Assembly (NCBI RefSeq): GCF_003947455.1
Contig: NZ_QHJH01000043.1
Coordinates: 1-45,939, forward strand
Origin: Streptomyces sp. WAC 04229
Lineage (GTDB): Bacteria; Actinomycetota; Actinomycetes; Streptomycetales; Streptomycetaceae
Direction: 5' to 3'
Length of the DNA stretch: 45,939 bases
How positions within the stretch are numbered: position 1 is the stretch's first letter; every line of letters begins with the position of its first letter. Below, piece by piece: positions 31,949 through 40,526 of the stretch. Position numbers and translations under genes: made by a program. A model generated the notes under the pieces. The model did not search any database and had not been told where the DNA came from. It was given only the letters and a program-made list of their open reading frames with translations.

Positions 31949-33187
31949 TCACAGCGGCGTGCGGCCGGGATTCTCCCGCGGGCGGCGGGCGACGAGTGCC
32001 GCCGTCGTCAGCAGTCCGACGCCCAGGGCGGGCAGCAGCAGGTGCAGGGGCGTCGGCTCCACCAGGGCCGCTCCCGCCGCCAGGCCCAGGACGTTCGGGG
32101 CGAAGACGAGCGAGCCGGCCGTCGCGGTGACCCGGCCCAGGAGCGGTCCGGGCGTCTCGTGCTGGACCGCGGTCAGCGCGGCGATCAGCACCGCGGGCAG
32201 CCCCGCGCCGATCGCCGCGCCGGAGACCAGGGCCACCGCGTCGCAGGGGACCGCCCGCGCCGCGACCGCCACCGCGAGCAGGGCGGTCCCGGCGGCGGCG
32301 AAGCGGCGCCCGCCCAGTCGCCGCAGGGCGGGCCCGGCCAGCAGCCCCACCGTGACGGACCCGGCCCCCTGGACGGCGTACAGCGCAGCCGCGTAGGTGG
32401 CGGAGTGCCCGAGGCGCTCCACGACGGCGTAGACCGTGGCGCCGTTGACGCCGGCGCACAGCATCGTGGCGCCGCCGGCGAGGACGAGCGGGCGCAGCCG
32501 GGGGTGGCCCCACAGCAGGCGGGCGCCCTCGGCCGCCTGCCGCCATCCGTTCACCGCGGGGCGGGGCGGCGGCGCCTCGCGTACCCGCAGGGCCGCGTAC
32601 ACCCCCGTGGCCAGCACGAACGTCGCCGCGTCCAGCAGGGCCACGCCCGGGCCGCCGTACGCCGTGTAGAGGGCCGCGCCGGCCGGTGGCGCCACCAGTT
32701 TCATGCCCTCGTTGGCGGCGGTGCGCAGCCCGTTGAAGTCGCCGAGCAGCCGCGGCTCGACGGTGGCGGCGACGAGCGCCGCCTCGGCCGCGTCGTGGAC
32801 GACGCCCGCCGCGCCGTACCCGAACAGCACCGCGAACAGCAGCCACAGCATGTCCGGTGAGTCGACGGCGAACAGCGTGAGCAGGAGGCCGGCCGTCAGC
32901 AGGCTCGTGGCGATCAGCAGCGGCCGGCGGCGCACGCGGTCCGCCACGGTACCCAGCGCCGGGCCGGCCAGGGCCGGCGCCCACAGCGCGAGCACGCACA
33001 GCGCCGCGAGTCCGTCCGAGCCGGTGAGGTCCTTCACCCACACCCCGGCCACCAGCCACATCGCCGAGGTGCCGAAGCCGGACACCACCACCCCGGCCAG
33101 ATACAGGCCCGCGTCGCGGTCGCGCAGGACCCGGGACACCGCCCAGGGCCCCCGCGTCCGGGTCGTCTTCGTCGTCCTTGGTGTCAT
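31949..33187 (-). CDS. MFS transporter
   Basis: A 412-residue major facilitator superfamily protein of the enterobactin-exporter (MFS_3)/antiporter type with about 12 hydrophobic helices and the loop 2-3 signature near residue 75-90 (G-T-V-A-D-R-V-R-R-R-P). It would export a small molecule or act in sugar-acid movement; the substrate cannot be told. It is convergent with the KdgD-coupled gene and divergent from the TIGR03086 gene, alone in its transcript, with a small palindrome upstream. It shows no obvious link to the uronate genes except location. Confidence 0.85.
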   Translation of the reverse strand: MTPRTTKTTRTRGPWAVSRVLRDRDAGLYLAGVVVSGFGTSAMWLVAGVWVKDLTGSDGLAALCVLALWAPALAGPALGTVADRVRRRPLLIATSLLTAGLLLTLFAVDSPDMLWLLFAVLFGYGAAGVVHDAAEAALVAATVEPRLLGDFNGLRTAANEGMKLVAPPAGAALYTAYGGPGVALLDAATFVLATGVYAALRVREAPPPRPAVNGWRQAAEGARLLWGHPRLRPLVLAGGATMLCAGVNGATVYAVVERLGHSATYAAALYAVQGAGSVTVGLLAGPALRRLGGRRFAAAGTALLAVAVAARAVPCDAVALVSGAAIGAGLPAVLIAALTAVQHETPGPLLGRVTATAGSLVFAPNVLGLAAGAALVEPTPLHLLLPALGVGLLTTAALVARRPRENPGRTPL

Positions 33188-33220
33188 GCCCGGTCAGCGT
33201 GGTCCTAAGGCCCGGCGCCC

Positions 33221-33237
33221 GGCATCGGGCAGATGCC
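33221..33237. promoter_or_regulatory. 17-base palindrome between divergent MFS and TIGR03086 genes
   Basis: GGCATC (33221-33226), spacer GGGCA and GATGCC (33232-33237) form a perfect interrupted palindrome in the 142-base divergent gap, of a size typical for a dimeric repressor site. No regulator gene is adjacent. Confidence 0.35.
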
Positions 33238-33329
33238 CTACCGGCCGCCCCCGCCGCCGATGAGTTCCGCGGCCCGGATCGGTCTACCTCGCAGGAGAGC
33301 CGGCCCGTCCGTCGCCCGAGGAGCACCCG

Positions 33330-33932
33330 ATGACCCACGACACCTCGACCCTCGATCTCGGCCCGCAGACGCGGGTCCTGGCCCGCCTCGCCGAGGGTGT
33401 GGGCGACGCGCGGCTGGCCGACCCGACGCCGTGCCCCGACCTCGCCGTCCGCAACCTGCTCGGCCACCTGACCGGCCTGGCCGTCGCCTTCCGCGACGCC
33501 GCGCGCAAGGACCTCGGCGCCACCACCGACACCGCCCCCGAGGCCTCCGTGCCGGACATCGGGCCCGGCTGGCGCGAGGAGCTGGCCGGAGCGCTCGGCG
33601 AACTCGCGGTGGCCTGGCGCGACCCCGGCGCCTGGACCGGCATGACCCGGGCCGGCGGCATCGACCTGCCCGGCGAGGTCGCCGGCGCCGTCGTCGCCGA
33701 CGAACTGGTCGTCCACGGCTGGGACCTCGCCCGCGCGACCGGCCAGGAGTACCGCCCCGACCCGGCCGCGCTCCAGGCGGCGTACGGCCTGCTCAGCGCC
33801 GCCGCCGAGGAGGCCGACCGGGACGAGGGCATGTTCGGGCCGGTCGTCGCCGTGCCCGACGACGCGCCGCTGCTGGAGCGCGCGGTGGGCCTGAGCGGAC
33901 GCGACCCCGGCTGGAGCCGCCCCGCCCGGTAG
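33330..33932 (+). CDS. TIGR03086 family (mycothiol-dependent isomerase-like) protein
   Basis: A 200-residue protein of the TIGR03086/DinB-like, mycothiol maleylpyruvate isomerase N-terminal superfamily. The metal triad of the fold is visible as H46 (L-G-H-L-T-G), E125 and H129 (D-E-L-V-V-H-G-W-D-L-A), matching the His-Glu-His arrangement of the characterised isomerase. Members use mycothiol or bind divalent metal; the substrate is unknown. The ATG has a GAGGAG ribosome-binding site. It stands alone upstream of the GntR operon. Confidence 0.85.
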   Translation: MTHDTSTLDLGPQTRVLARLAEGVGDARLADPTPCPDLAVRNLLGHLTGLAVAFRDAARKDLGATTDTAPEASVPDIGPGWREELAGALGELAVAWRDPGAWTGMTRAGGIDLPGEVAGAVVADELVVHGWDLARATGQEYRPDPAALQAAYGLLSAAAEEADRDEGMFGPVVAVPDDAPLLERAVGLSGRDPGWSRPAR

Positions 33933-33990
33933 CGCCGGGGAACGGCCGGGGTGGCGCCGCCCCGGCCCGAACTTTCCTTTGTCAGAAGCA

Positions 33991-34019
33991 TTGACGTGGC
34001 CTCGCGCCCCTCTTACCTT
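33991..34019 (+). promoter_or_regulatory. Promoter of the GntR-DHDPS-IlvD/Edd operon
   Basis: -35 TTGACG (33991-33996), 17-base spacer and -10 TACCTT (34014-34019). The -35 hexamer and spacing equal those of the udh/kdgD promoters. Transcription would begin near 34026, leaving a leader of about 104 bases that contains two palindromes. Confidence 0.65.
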
Positions 34020-34040
34020 CAACGCGTCGTACTCCGTACG

Positions 34041-34078
34041 TCATATATGAGACGCGATACGCGAGATCGGATATCCGA
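34041..34078. promoter_or_regulatory. Two palindromes in the GntR leader, candidate operators
   Basis: TCATATATGA (34041-34050) and TCGGATATCCGA (34067-34078) are perfect palindromes, AT-rich against a GC-rich background, just downstream of the predicted transcription start. GntR/FCD repressors often bind such leader sites to autoregulate. The first is followed by GACGCGA, also found near the kdgD start point (29695-29701), hinting at a shared regulon. Confidence 0.5.
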
Positions 34079-34129
34079 AGGCGGACGTCCGGCGCCCGCG
34101 CATCCGACGCGAGACTCCGAGAGGCGCGC

Positions 34130-34798
34130 ATGACCTCTGTGCCCACGCCGATCCCCTCCCGCACGCAGTACGTGCTGGAGGAGATCAAACGCCGCATCCT
34201 CACCGGCCGGCTGACGCCTGGCCAGGCCCTGGTCGAGACCGACCTCGCCGCACAGTTCGGGGTGTCCAAGACACCGGTGCGCGAGGCGCTCAAGACGCTG
34301 GCCGGGACCGGACTGGTCGTGATGAGCCAGTACAAGGGCGTCACGGTGCGCATGGTGGACGCGGACATGGCGCGCGAGGTCTACGACGTGCGGCTGCTCC
34401 TGGAGCCCGAGGCCCTGCGGCGCGCCGTGCGCCGCGGCGCCTCCCTGGAAGCCGCCCGCACCGCGCTGACCCGGGCCGACCAGGCCACCGACACGGCCGA
34501 ACGGTCGCTGGCCAACCGCGAGTTCCACCGCGCCCTGTACGTGCCCTGCGGCAACCCGCTGCTCGGCCGGATGCTCGACGAGGTCCGCGACCAGGCGGCC
34601 CTCGTCTCCGCCGTCGCCTGGGCCGCCGACCCCTCCTGGCAGCGGGAGGCCGGCGAGCACCAGGAGATCCTGCGCCTCGCCCTCGCCGGTGACGCGGACG
34701 GCGCGGCCCGCGCCCTGCACGCGCACATCGCGTCCTTCGTCGAGCGGGCCTTCCCCGAAGCGGGGACGACGGCCCAGGAAGAGGACGGTCAGGCATGA
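34130..34798 (+). CDS. GntR/FadR (FCD) family regulator
   Basis: A 222-residue GntR regulator with an N-terminal winged helix (about residues 10-75; F-G-V-S-K-T-P-V-R-E-A-L-K near 43-55) and a C-terminal FCD domain with metal-site histidines in R-E-F-H-R-A-L, G-E-H-Q-E-I-L and L-H-A-H-I. FCD regulators commonly bind organic or sugar acids. It is the first gene of an operon with a DHDPS-family enzyme and an IlvD/Edd dehydratase (4-base overlaps), so the effector is probably a sugar acid or keto-deoxy acid of that pathway. GAGAGG precedes the ATG. Confidence 0.9.
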   Translation: MTSVPTPIPSRTQYVLEEIKRRILTGRLTPGQALVETDLAAQFGVSKTPVREALKTLAGTGLVVMSQYKGVTVRMVDADMAREVYDVRLLLEPEALRRAVRRGASLEAARTALTRADQATDTAERSLANREFHRALYVPCGNPLLGRMLDEVRDQAALVSAVAWAADPSWQREAGEHQEILRLALAGDADGAARALHAHIASFVERAFPEAGTTAQEEDGQA

Positions 34799-35703
34799 CA
34801 GCGACGTTCGAGACCCAGCGGGCGGCCCTGGCCGACGTGGTGGCGATCCCGGTGACCCCGTTCGCCGAGGACGGCTCCGTCGACCCCGCCACCTACCGGG
34901 CCCTGCTGCGTCGTCTCCTCGACGGCGGCATCACCACCCTCACCCCCAACGGCAACACCGGCGAGTTCTACGCCCTCTCCCCGGCCGAGCGGCGCCTGGT
35001 CACCGAGCTGACCGTCGAGGAGGCGGGCGACCGCGCCGCGATCCTGGTCGGCGTCGGCCACGACCTGCCGACCGCCGTCGCCTCCGCACGGCACGCCCGG
35101 GAACTGGGCGCCTCGATGGTGATGGTCCACCAGCCCGTCCACCCCTACGTCGCCCAGGGCGGCTGGGTCGACTACCACCGCGCCATCGCCGAGGCCGTGC
35201 CCGAACTCGGCGTCGTGCCCTACATCCGCAACGACCGGCTCGCCGGCGCCCGCCTCACCGAACTCGCCGACGCCTGCCCCAACGTCCTCGGCGTCAAGTA
35301 CGCCGTACCGGACGCCGCCAGGTTCGCCGCCTTCGCCCGCGACGCCGGCCTCGAACGCTTCGTGTGGATCGCGGGCCTGGCCGAGCCCTACGCACCCTCG
35401 TACTTCAGCGCGGGAGCCACCGGCTTCACCTCGGGGCTGGTGAACGTCGCCCCGGCCGTGTCGCTGAACATGATCGAGGCGCTCCGCTCGGGCGACTACC
35501 CGGCCGCCATGAAGGTCTGGGAGCAGATCCGCCGCTTCGAGGAGCTGCGCGCCGCCAACGGCTCCGCCAACAACGTCACCGTGGTCAAGGAGGCCCTCGC
35601 CGCCCTCGGCCTGTGCCGGCGGGAGGTCCGCCCGCCGAGCAAGCCCCTGCCCGAGAGCGAGCGCGCCGAGGTCGCCGCCATCGCCGCCGGATGGTCGATA
35701 TGA
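34795..35703 (+). CDS. DHDPS/NAL superfamily keto-deoxy sugar acid dehydratase or aldolase
   Basis: A 302-residue DHDPS-superfamily enzyme with T-P-N-G-N-T-G-E-F-Y near 44-53, Tyr143 in P-Y-I-R-N and Schiff-base Lys168 in G-V-K-Y. These residues stand at the same numbers as in the KdgD upstream. Following an IlvD/Edd dehydratase, the likely reaction is on a 2-keto-3-deoxy sugar acid: either dehydration to alpha-ketoglutarate semialdehyde (as L-2-keto-3-deoxyarabonate dehydratase) or aldol cleavage to pyruvate plus an aldehyde. Sequence alone does not decide. It is coupled to GntR by ATGA and to the dehydratase gene by ATGA. Confidence 0.8.
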   Translation: MTATFETQRAALADVVAIPVTPFAEDGSVDPATYRALLRRLLDGGITTLTPNGNTGEFYALSPAERRLVTELTVEEAGDRAAILVGVGHDLPTAVASARHARELGASMVMVHQPVHPYVAQGGWVDYHRAIAEAVPELGVVPYIRNDRLAGARLTELADACPNVLGVKYAVPDAARFAAFARDAGLERFVWIAGLAEPYAPSYFSAGATGFTSGLVNVAPAVSLNMIEALRSGDYPAAMKVWEQIRRFEELRAANGSANNVTVVKEALAALGLCRREVRPPSKPLPESERAEVAAIAAGWSI

Positions 35704-37439
35704 CACCCAGGAAATCCCCCGAACAGCTGCGCAGCCACCAGTGGTACGGCAGCGGCGTCTCCTCGGGCCTGCGCTCCTTCAGCCACCGCGCCCGCACCCG
35801 GCAGCTCGGCTACCTGCCCGAGGAGCACCTCGGCAAGCCCGTCATCGCCATCCTCAACACCTGGTCCGACATCAACCCCTGCCACGTCCACCTGCGCGAC
35901 CGCGCCCAGGCGGTGAAGCGGGGTGTGTGGCAGGCGGGCGGATTCCCGCTGGAGTTCCCGGTCTCCACGCTGAGCGAGACCTTCCAGAAGCCGACGCCCA
36001 TGCTCTACCGCAACCTCCTCGCCATGGAGACCGAGGAGCTGCTGCGCTCCTACCCGGTGGACGGCGCCGTGCTGATGGGCGGCTGCGACAAGTCGACCCC
36101 CGCCCTGCTGATGGGCGCCGCCAGCGTCGACCTCCCGGCGGTGTTCGTCCCCGCCGGGCCGATGCTCCCCGGGCACTGGCGCGGCGAGACCCTCGGCTCC
36201 GGCACCGACATGTGGAAGTACTGGGACGACATGCGGGCCGGGCTCATCGGCGACTGCGAGATGCACGAACTGGAGAGCGGTCTGGCCCGCTCGCCCGGCC
36301 ACTGCATGACGATGGGTACGGCCTCCACGCTGACCGCCGCAGCCGAGGCCCTCGGCGTCACCGTCCCGGGCGCCTCCAGCATTCCGGCCGTCGACTCCGG
36401 CCACGACCGGATGGCCGCCGCGGCCGGCCTGCGCATCGTGGAACTGGTCCACCGGGACCGGAAACTGAGCGACATCCTCACCGCGGACGCCTTCGAGGAC
36501 GCGGTCACCACGGTCCTCGGCCTCGGCGGCTCCACCAACGCCGTCATCCACCTGATCGCCATGGCGGGCCGCGCGGGCGTCACCCTCACGCTCGACGACT
36601 TCGACCGCATCGCGCGCACGGTGCCGGTCCTGGCCAACGTGCGGCCCGGCGGACAGACGTACCTGATGGAGGACTTCCACTTCGCCGGCGGCCTGCCCGG
36701 GTTCCTCTCCCGCATCACCGACCTGCTCCACCTGGACCGGCCCACCGTCTCCCACGACACGCTGCGGGAACAGCTGGACGGCGCCCTCGTCCACCACGAC
36801 GACGTCATCCGGCCCCGGGACAACCCCGTCGCGAGCGAGGGCGGGGTGGCCGTCCTGCGCGGCAACCTGTGCCCGGACGGCGCGGTGATCAAGCACATCG
36901 CCGCCGAGCCGCACCTGCTCAAGCACACCGGGCGCGCGGTCGTCTTCGACGACTACCGGACCATGCAGCGCACCATCAACGACCCGGACCTGGACATCAC
37001 CGCCGACAGCGTGCTGGTGCTGCGCGGCTCCGGCCCCCGGGGCGGCCCCGGCATGCCCGAGTACGGGATGCTGCCCATCCCCGACCACCTGCTCAAGCAG
37101 GGCGTGCGCGACATGGTCCGGATCTCCGACGCCCGGATGAGCGGCACGAGTTACGGCGCCTGCGTGCTGCACGTGGCGCCCGAGTCGCACGTCGGCGGAC
37201 CGCTGGCGCTGGTGCGCACCGGTGACTCCATCACCCTCGACGTCGAGGCGCGCTCGCTGCGGCTCGACGTGGACGACGAGGAGCTGGCGCGGCGCCGGGC
37301 GGCGTGGACGCCGCCGCCCGCCCGAGCCGAGCGCGGCTACGGCGCGCTCTACGACGAACAGATCACCCAGGCCGACACCGGCTGCGACTTCGAGTTCCTG
37401 GCCCGCCCGGGCGCGGTGCGGGACCCGTACGCCGGCTGA
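35700..37439 (+). CDS. IlvD/Edd family sugar acid dehydratase (arabinonate dehydratase-like)
   Basis: A 579-residue iron-sulfur dehydratase of the IlvD/Edd family, pentonate/hexonate type rather than dihydroxy-acid dehydratase. Cluster cysteines are C61 (I-N-P-C-H), C129 (G-G-C-D-K-S) and C202 (G-H-C-M-T-M-G); from memory the L-arabinonate dehydratase of Rhizobium has the same spacing (59/127/200). The catalytic serine region M-S-G-T-S-Y-G is at 480-486. It would convert an aldonate such as L-arabinonate to its 2-keto-3-deoxy acid. ATGA coupling with the DHDPS-family gene supports a two-step module. A C-terminal C-D-F-E-F-L is typical of the subgroup. Confidence 0.85.
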   Translation: MTPRKSPEQLRSHQWYGSGVSSGLRSFSHRARTRQLGYLPEEHLGKPVIAILNTWSDINPCHVHLRDRAQAVKRGVWQAGGFPLEFPVSTLSETFQKPTPMLYRNLLAMETEELLRSYPVDGAVLMGGCDKSTPALLMGAASVDLPAVFVPAGPMLPGHWRGETLGSGTDMWKYWDDMRAGLIGDCEMHELESGLARSPGHCMTMGTASTLTAAAEALGVTVPGASSIPAVDSGHDRMAAAAGLRIVELVHRDRKLSDILTADAFEDAVTTVLGLGGSTNAVIHLIAMAGRAGVTLTLDDFDRIARTVPVLANVRPGGQTYLMEDFHFAGGLPGFLSRITDLLHLDRPTVSHDTLREQLDGALVHHDDVIRPRDNPVASEGGVAVLRGNLCPDGAVIKHIAAEPHLLKHTGRAVVFDDYRTMQRTINDPDLDITADSVLVLRGSGPRGGPGMPEYGMLPIPDHLLKQGVRDMVRISDARMSGTSYGACVLHVAPESHVGGPLALVRTGDSITLDVEARSLRLDVDDEELARRRAAWTPPPARAERGYGALYDEQITQADTGCDFEFLARPGAVRDPYAG

Positions 37440-37482
37440 CCCCCCCCCGCACGAAAGACCTCCGCACCCCCCTGCACGCCGA

Positions 37483-37494
37483 GAAAGCGCTTCC
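37483..37494 (+). promoter_or_regulatory. LacI-type operator candidate upstream of the ABC operon
   Basis: GAAAGCGCTTCC (37483-37494) contains the perfect palindrome AAGCGCTT (37485-37492) and is close to the GAAAGCGCTTTC operators of LacI-family regulators of plant polysaccharide use. It lies 47 bases before the first permease gene. No LacI gene is in the window. Confidence 0.5.
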
Positions 37495-37540
37495 TGCACG
37501 ACCCGCGCACGACGTACCAGAACCAGAACGGAGAACTGTC

Positions 37541-38476
37541 ATGGCCCAAGCCGCAGCCGTGGCGAAACCGCCCGCGCCACCCCGGCGGCGCCGTGCCTCC
37601 GCCACCCCGCGCAGGCTCCCCTACCTGCTGATCGGGCCGGCCGTCCTGCTGATGCTGGGCTTCATCGCCTATCCGGTCATCAGCGTCTTCTACTACAGCC
37701 TGCAGCACTACAACCCGACCAAGCCGTGGCGCAACGGCTTCGCGGGCTTCGACAACTTCGTCCGGATCTTCACCGACGACCCGGTGTTCCTGGACACCCT
37801 CGTCTTCAGCGCCAAGTGGGTCTTCGTCGAGGTGGGGCTGCAACTGCTCTTCGGCCTGGCGCTGGCGCTCATCGTCAACCAGACCTTCGTCGGCCGGGGT
37901 GTGGGGCGCGCCCTGGTCTTCTCCCCCTGGGCCGTCTCCGGGGTCCTGACCTCGGCCATCTGGGTGCTGCTCTACAACTCCCAGACCGGCATCAGCCGTT
38001 ACCTCGCCGACATGGGCATCGGTTCCTACGGCACCAGCTGGCTCTCGGACACCTCCACCGTGTTCTCCGCGGCGGTCGTCGCCGACCTGTGGCGCGGCGT
38101 CCCCTTCTTCGCGATCCTCATCCTCGCCGACCTCCAGTCCGTCTCCAAGGACCTGTACGAGGCCGCCGAGGTCGACGGGGCGAGCCGCCTCAAGCAGTTC
38201 TGGCACATCACGCTGCCGCACCTGAAGGACGCCATCATCCTGTCCACCCTGCTGCGCGCGGTGTGGGAGTTCAACAACGTGGACCTGCTCTACACCCTGA
38301 CCGGCGGCGGACCCGCGGGCGTCACCACGACCCTGCCGCTGTACATCGCCAACACCAGCGTCGACGCCCACGACTTCGGCTACGCGTCGGCCCTCACCAC
38401 GGTCGCGTTCGTGATCCTGCTCTTCTGCTCGATCGTCTACCTGCGGCTGAGCAAGTTCGGAGGCGAGAACAAGTGA
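37541..38476 (+). CDS. Carbohydrate ABC transporter permease (MalF/UgpA type)
   Basis: A 311-residue inner-membrane permease of the CUT1 sugar importer class with about six transmembrane helices (first near residues 30-50 after a basic N-terminus) and the EAA loop Y-E-A-A-E-V-D-G-A near 207-215, which docks the ATPase. GGAGAA precedes the ATG. It begins a five-gene run joined by 4-base overlaps and partners the second permease. No ATPase gene is present; in Streptomyces a shared ATPase (MsiK) serves many such importers, so that is probable here. Confidence 0.92.
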   Translation: MAQAAAVAKPPAPPRRRRASATPRRLPYLLIGPAVLLMLGFIAYPVISVFYYSLQHYNPTKPWRNGFAGFDNFVRIFTDDPVFLDTLVFSAKWVFVEVGLQLLFGLALALIVNQTFVGRGVGRALVFSPWAVSGVLTSAIWVLLYNSQTGISRYLADMGIGSYGTSWLSDTSTVFSAAVVADLWRGVPFFAILILADLQSVSKDLYEAAEVDGASRLKQFWHITLPHLKDAIILSTLLRAVWEFNNVDLLYTLTGGGPAGVTTTLPLYIANTSVDAHDFGYASALTTVAFVILLFCSIVYLRLSKFGGENK

Positions 38477-39372
38477 TCACCAAGGAGGCCACCGCGCCCG
38501 CCCCCGCGCCGACGCGGCCCGACCACGAACCGCCGCGGCCGGCCGGGAAACGCCGCCCCGCCTGGGACGAGGTCCCCCGCTGGCAGATCTACCTCCCGCT
38601 CGGCATCTACCTGGTCTTCACCCTGATCCCGTTCTACTGGATCCTGCTCTTCGCGCTGCGCCCGGCGGGCTCGACCTCGCTGGTGCCCTGGCCGATGACG
38701 TTCGACCACTTCGAGAAGGTGTGGACCGACCGAAGCTTCGGAACCTTCTTCCAGAACAGCGTCTACGTGGGCGTCGCCACCCTGGTGATGACCACCCTCG
38801 TCGCCCTGGCCGGCGGCTACGCCCTCGCCCGGTTCGACTTCAAGGTCAAGCGGGTCTTCATGCTCGGCCTGCTGTGCTCCCAGTTCGTGCCCGGCGCGCT
38901 GCTGCTCGTGCCGCTGTTCGAGATCTTCGCCGAACTCCAGATGATCAACTCGCTGGGCAGCGTCATCATCGCCGAGACCGTCTTCCAGCTGCCGCTGTCG
39001 ATCATCCTGATCAGCAACTTCATCAAGAACGTGCCGTACTCCCTGGAGGAGGCGGCCTGGGTCGACGGCTGCGGCCGGTTCCGGGCCTTCCGGATCGTCG
39101 TGCTGCCGCTGCTGCGGCCGGGTCTGATCGCGGTGGGTTCCTTCGCCTTCGTGCACTCCTGGAACCACTTCCTGTTCGCCCTGATGTTCCTCAACAACCA
39201 GTCCAAGCAGACCATCCCGGTCGGCCTCAACTCCCTGATGAGCGCGGACAGCGTCGACCTCGGCGCGCTCGCCGCGGGCGGCATCATCGCCGCGGTCCCC
39301 GTCGTGATCGTCTTCGCCTTCATCCAGAAGTGGCTGATCACCGGCTTCAGCGCGGGGGCGGTGAAGGGATGA
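38473..39372 (+). CDS. Carbohydrate ABC transporter permease (MalG/UgpE type)
   Basis: A 299-residue second permease of the CUT1 importer, with about six membrane helices and the EAA motif L-E-E-A-A-W-V-D-G-C-G near 190-200. The proline-rich N-terminal tail of about 40 residues precedes the first helix. The GTG start at 38473 overlaps the first permease stop as GTGA. It forms the heterodimeric channel with the preceding gene product. The substrate is likely an arabinose-, xylose- or galacturonate-containing oligosaccharide, judged from the GH43 and pectate lyase neighbours. Confidence 0.92.
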   Translation: MITKEATAPAPAPTRPDHEPPRPAGKRRPAWDEVPRWQIYLPLGIYLVFTLIPFYWILLFALRPAGSTSLVPWPMTFDHFEKVWTDRSFGTFFQNSVYVGVATLVMTTLVALAGGYALARFDFKVKRVFMLGLLCSQFVPGALLLVPLFEIFAELQMINSLGSVIIAETVFQLPLSIILISNFIKNVPYSLEEAAWVDGCGRFRAFRIVVLPLLRPGLIAVGSFAFVHSWNHFLFALMFLNNQSKQTIPVGLNSLMSADSVDLGALAAGGIIAAVPVVIVFAFIQKWLITGFSAGAVKG

Positions 39373-40526
39373 GCCCGCTTCCCGTCGTCCTCGCCGGCGC
39401 CCGCGGGCACGGCCGCTGGCACGTCGCCAACATCCGCCGCCTGGAGCGGGCCGGACTGGTCCGGCTGGCCGGGATCTGCGAACTGACCCCGCTGACCGAG
39501 CAGGAGGCCGGCGGGGAACTCCCCGAGCAGTCGGCCGACTTCGGTGCCCTGCTGGACTCCACCGGCGCCCGGGTCGCGGTGGTCTGCACGCCGATCCCCA
39601 CCCACACCGACCTCGCGCTGACCGCCGCCCGGCGGGGCGTGCACCTGCTCCTGGAGAAGCCCCCGGCGCCGTCCTACGCCGAGTTCCGCCGGATGGCCGA
39701 CGGGGTCGCCGGGACCGGCGTGGCCTGCCAGGTCGGGTTCCAGTCACTCGGCTCGCACGCGGTGCCGGCGATCCGGGAACTGGTGGCCGAGGGGGCGATC
39801 GGTGAGGTCGTGGGCGTCGGCGGGGCCGGGGCGTGGGTGCGGGACGAGGCCTACTTCCGCCGGGCGCCCTGGGCGGGCCGGCGGCGGATGGACGGCGCCG
39901 ACGTGATCGACGGGGCGCTGACCAACCCGCTGGCGCACGCCGTCGCCACCGCCCTCGCGCTCGGCGGCACCACCCGTGCCGAGGACGTCACGGGCATCGA
40001 GACCGAACTGAGTCACGCCAACGACATCGAGGCCGACGACACCTCCTGCGTGCGGATCGGCACCGCGCGCGGGCACCGCGTCACCGTCGCCGCGACCCTG
40101 TGCGCGGAGCGGGCCGCCGAGCCGTACGTCCTGCTGCACGGCGGCAGCGGCCGCATCACCTTCTGGTACAAGCAGGACCGCATCCTGCTCCAGCGCGGCG
40201 GCCACGGCCCCGAGGAGTACCAGTACGGCCGCACCGACCTGCTGGAGAACCTGGTCGACCACCTCACCACCGGCGCCGCCCTGCTCGTGCCGCCGGACGA
40301 GACCGGTGCCTTCATGCGGGTGGTGGAGGCGATCCGCACGGCTCCCGACCCGGACCCGCTGCCCGCCGGCGCCTGGCACCGCGTCCCCGGTGAGAGCCGC
40401 CGCGTGGTCCCCGGCGTCGACGGACTCGTGGCCGCCGCCGCCGACACCCTCAGCCTCTACTCCGAGCTGGGCGCGCCCTGGGCGCCGCGCACCGAGCACG
40501 CGCTGAACGAGGTGAGTGCCCGGTGA
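39369..40526 (+). CDS. Gfo/Idh/MocA family oxidoreductase
   Basis: A 385-residue NAD(P)-dependent sugar oxidoreductase of the Gfo/Idh/MocA family. The Rossmann start (V-V-L-A-G-A-R-G-H-G, residues 6-15) carries a modified glycine motif, and the catalytic E-K-P-P loop is near residue 96-99. The family oxidises or reduces sugars at C1, C3 or other positions. Candidates are pentose 1-dehydrogenase feeding the aldonate dehydratase, or modification of an imported sugar; the pairing with a DUF6807 protein is known from many carbohydrate loci but unexplained. Coupled by ATGA and GTGA to its neighbours. Confidence 0.85.
   Translation: MSPLPVVLAGARGHGRWHVANIRRLERAGLVRLAGICELTPLTEQEAGGELPEQSADFGALLDSTGARVAVVCTPIPTHTDLALTAARRGVHLLLEKPPAPSYAEFRRMADGVAGTGVACQVGFQSLGSHAVPAIRELVAEGAIGEVVGVGGAGAWVRDEAYFRRAPWAGRRRMDGADVIDGALTNPLAHAVATALALGGTTRAEDVTGIETELSHANDIEADDTSCVRIGTARGHRVTVAATLCAERAAEPYVLLHGGSGRITFWYKQDRILLQRGGHGPEEYQYGRTDLLENLVDHLTTGAALLVPPDETGAFMRVVEAIRTAPDPDPLPAGAWHRVPGESRRVVPGVDGLVAAAADTLSLYSELGAPWAPRTEHALNEVSAR

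Noticed and set aside
35700..37439. Dihydroxy-acid dehydratase IlvD of branched-chain amino acid synthesis
   Set aside because: Context (GntR and DHDPS-family genes) and C-terminal features fit sugar acid dehydratases; IlvD proper is normally elsewhere.
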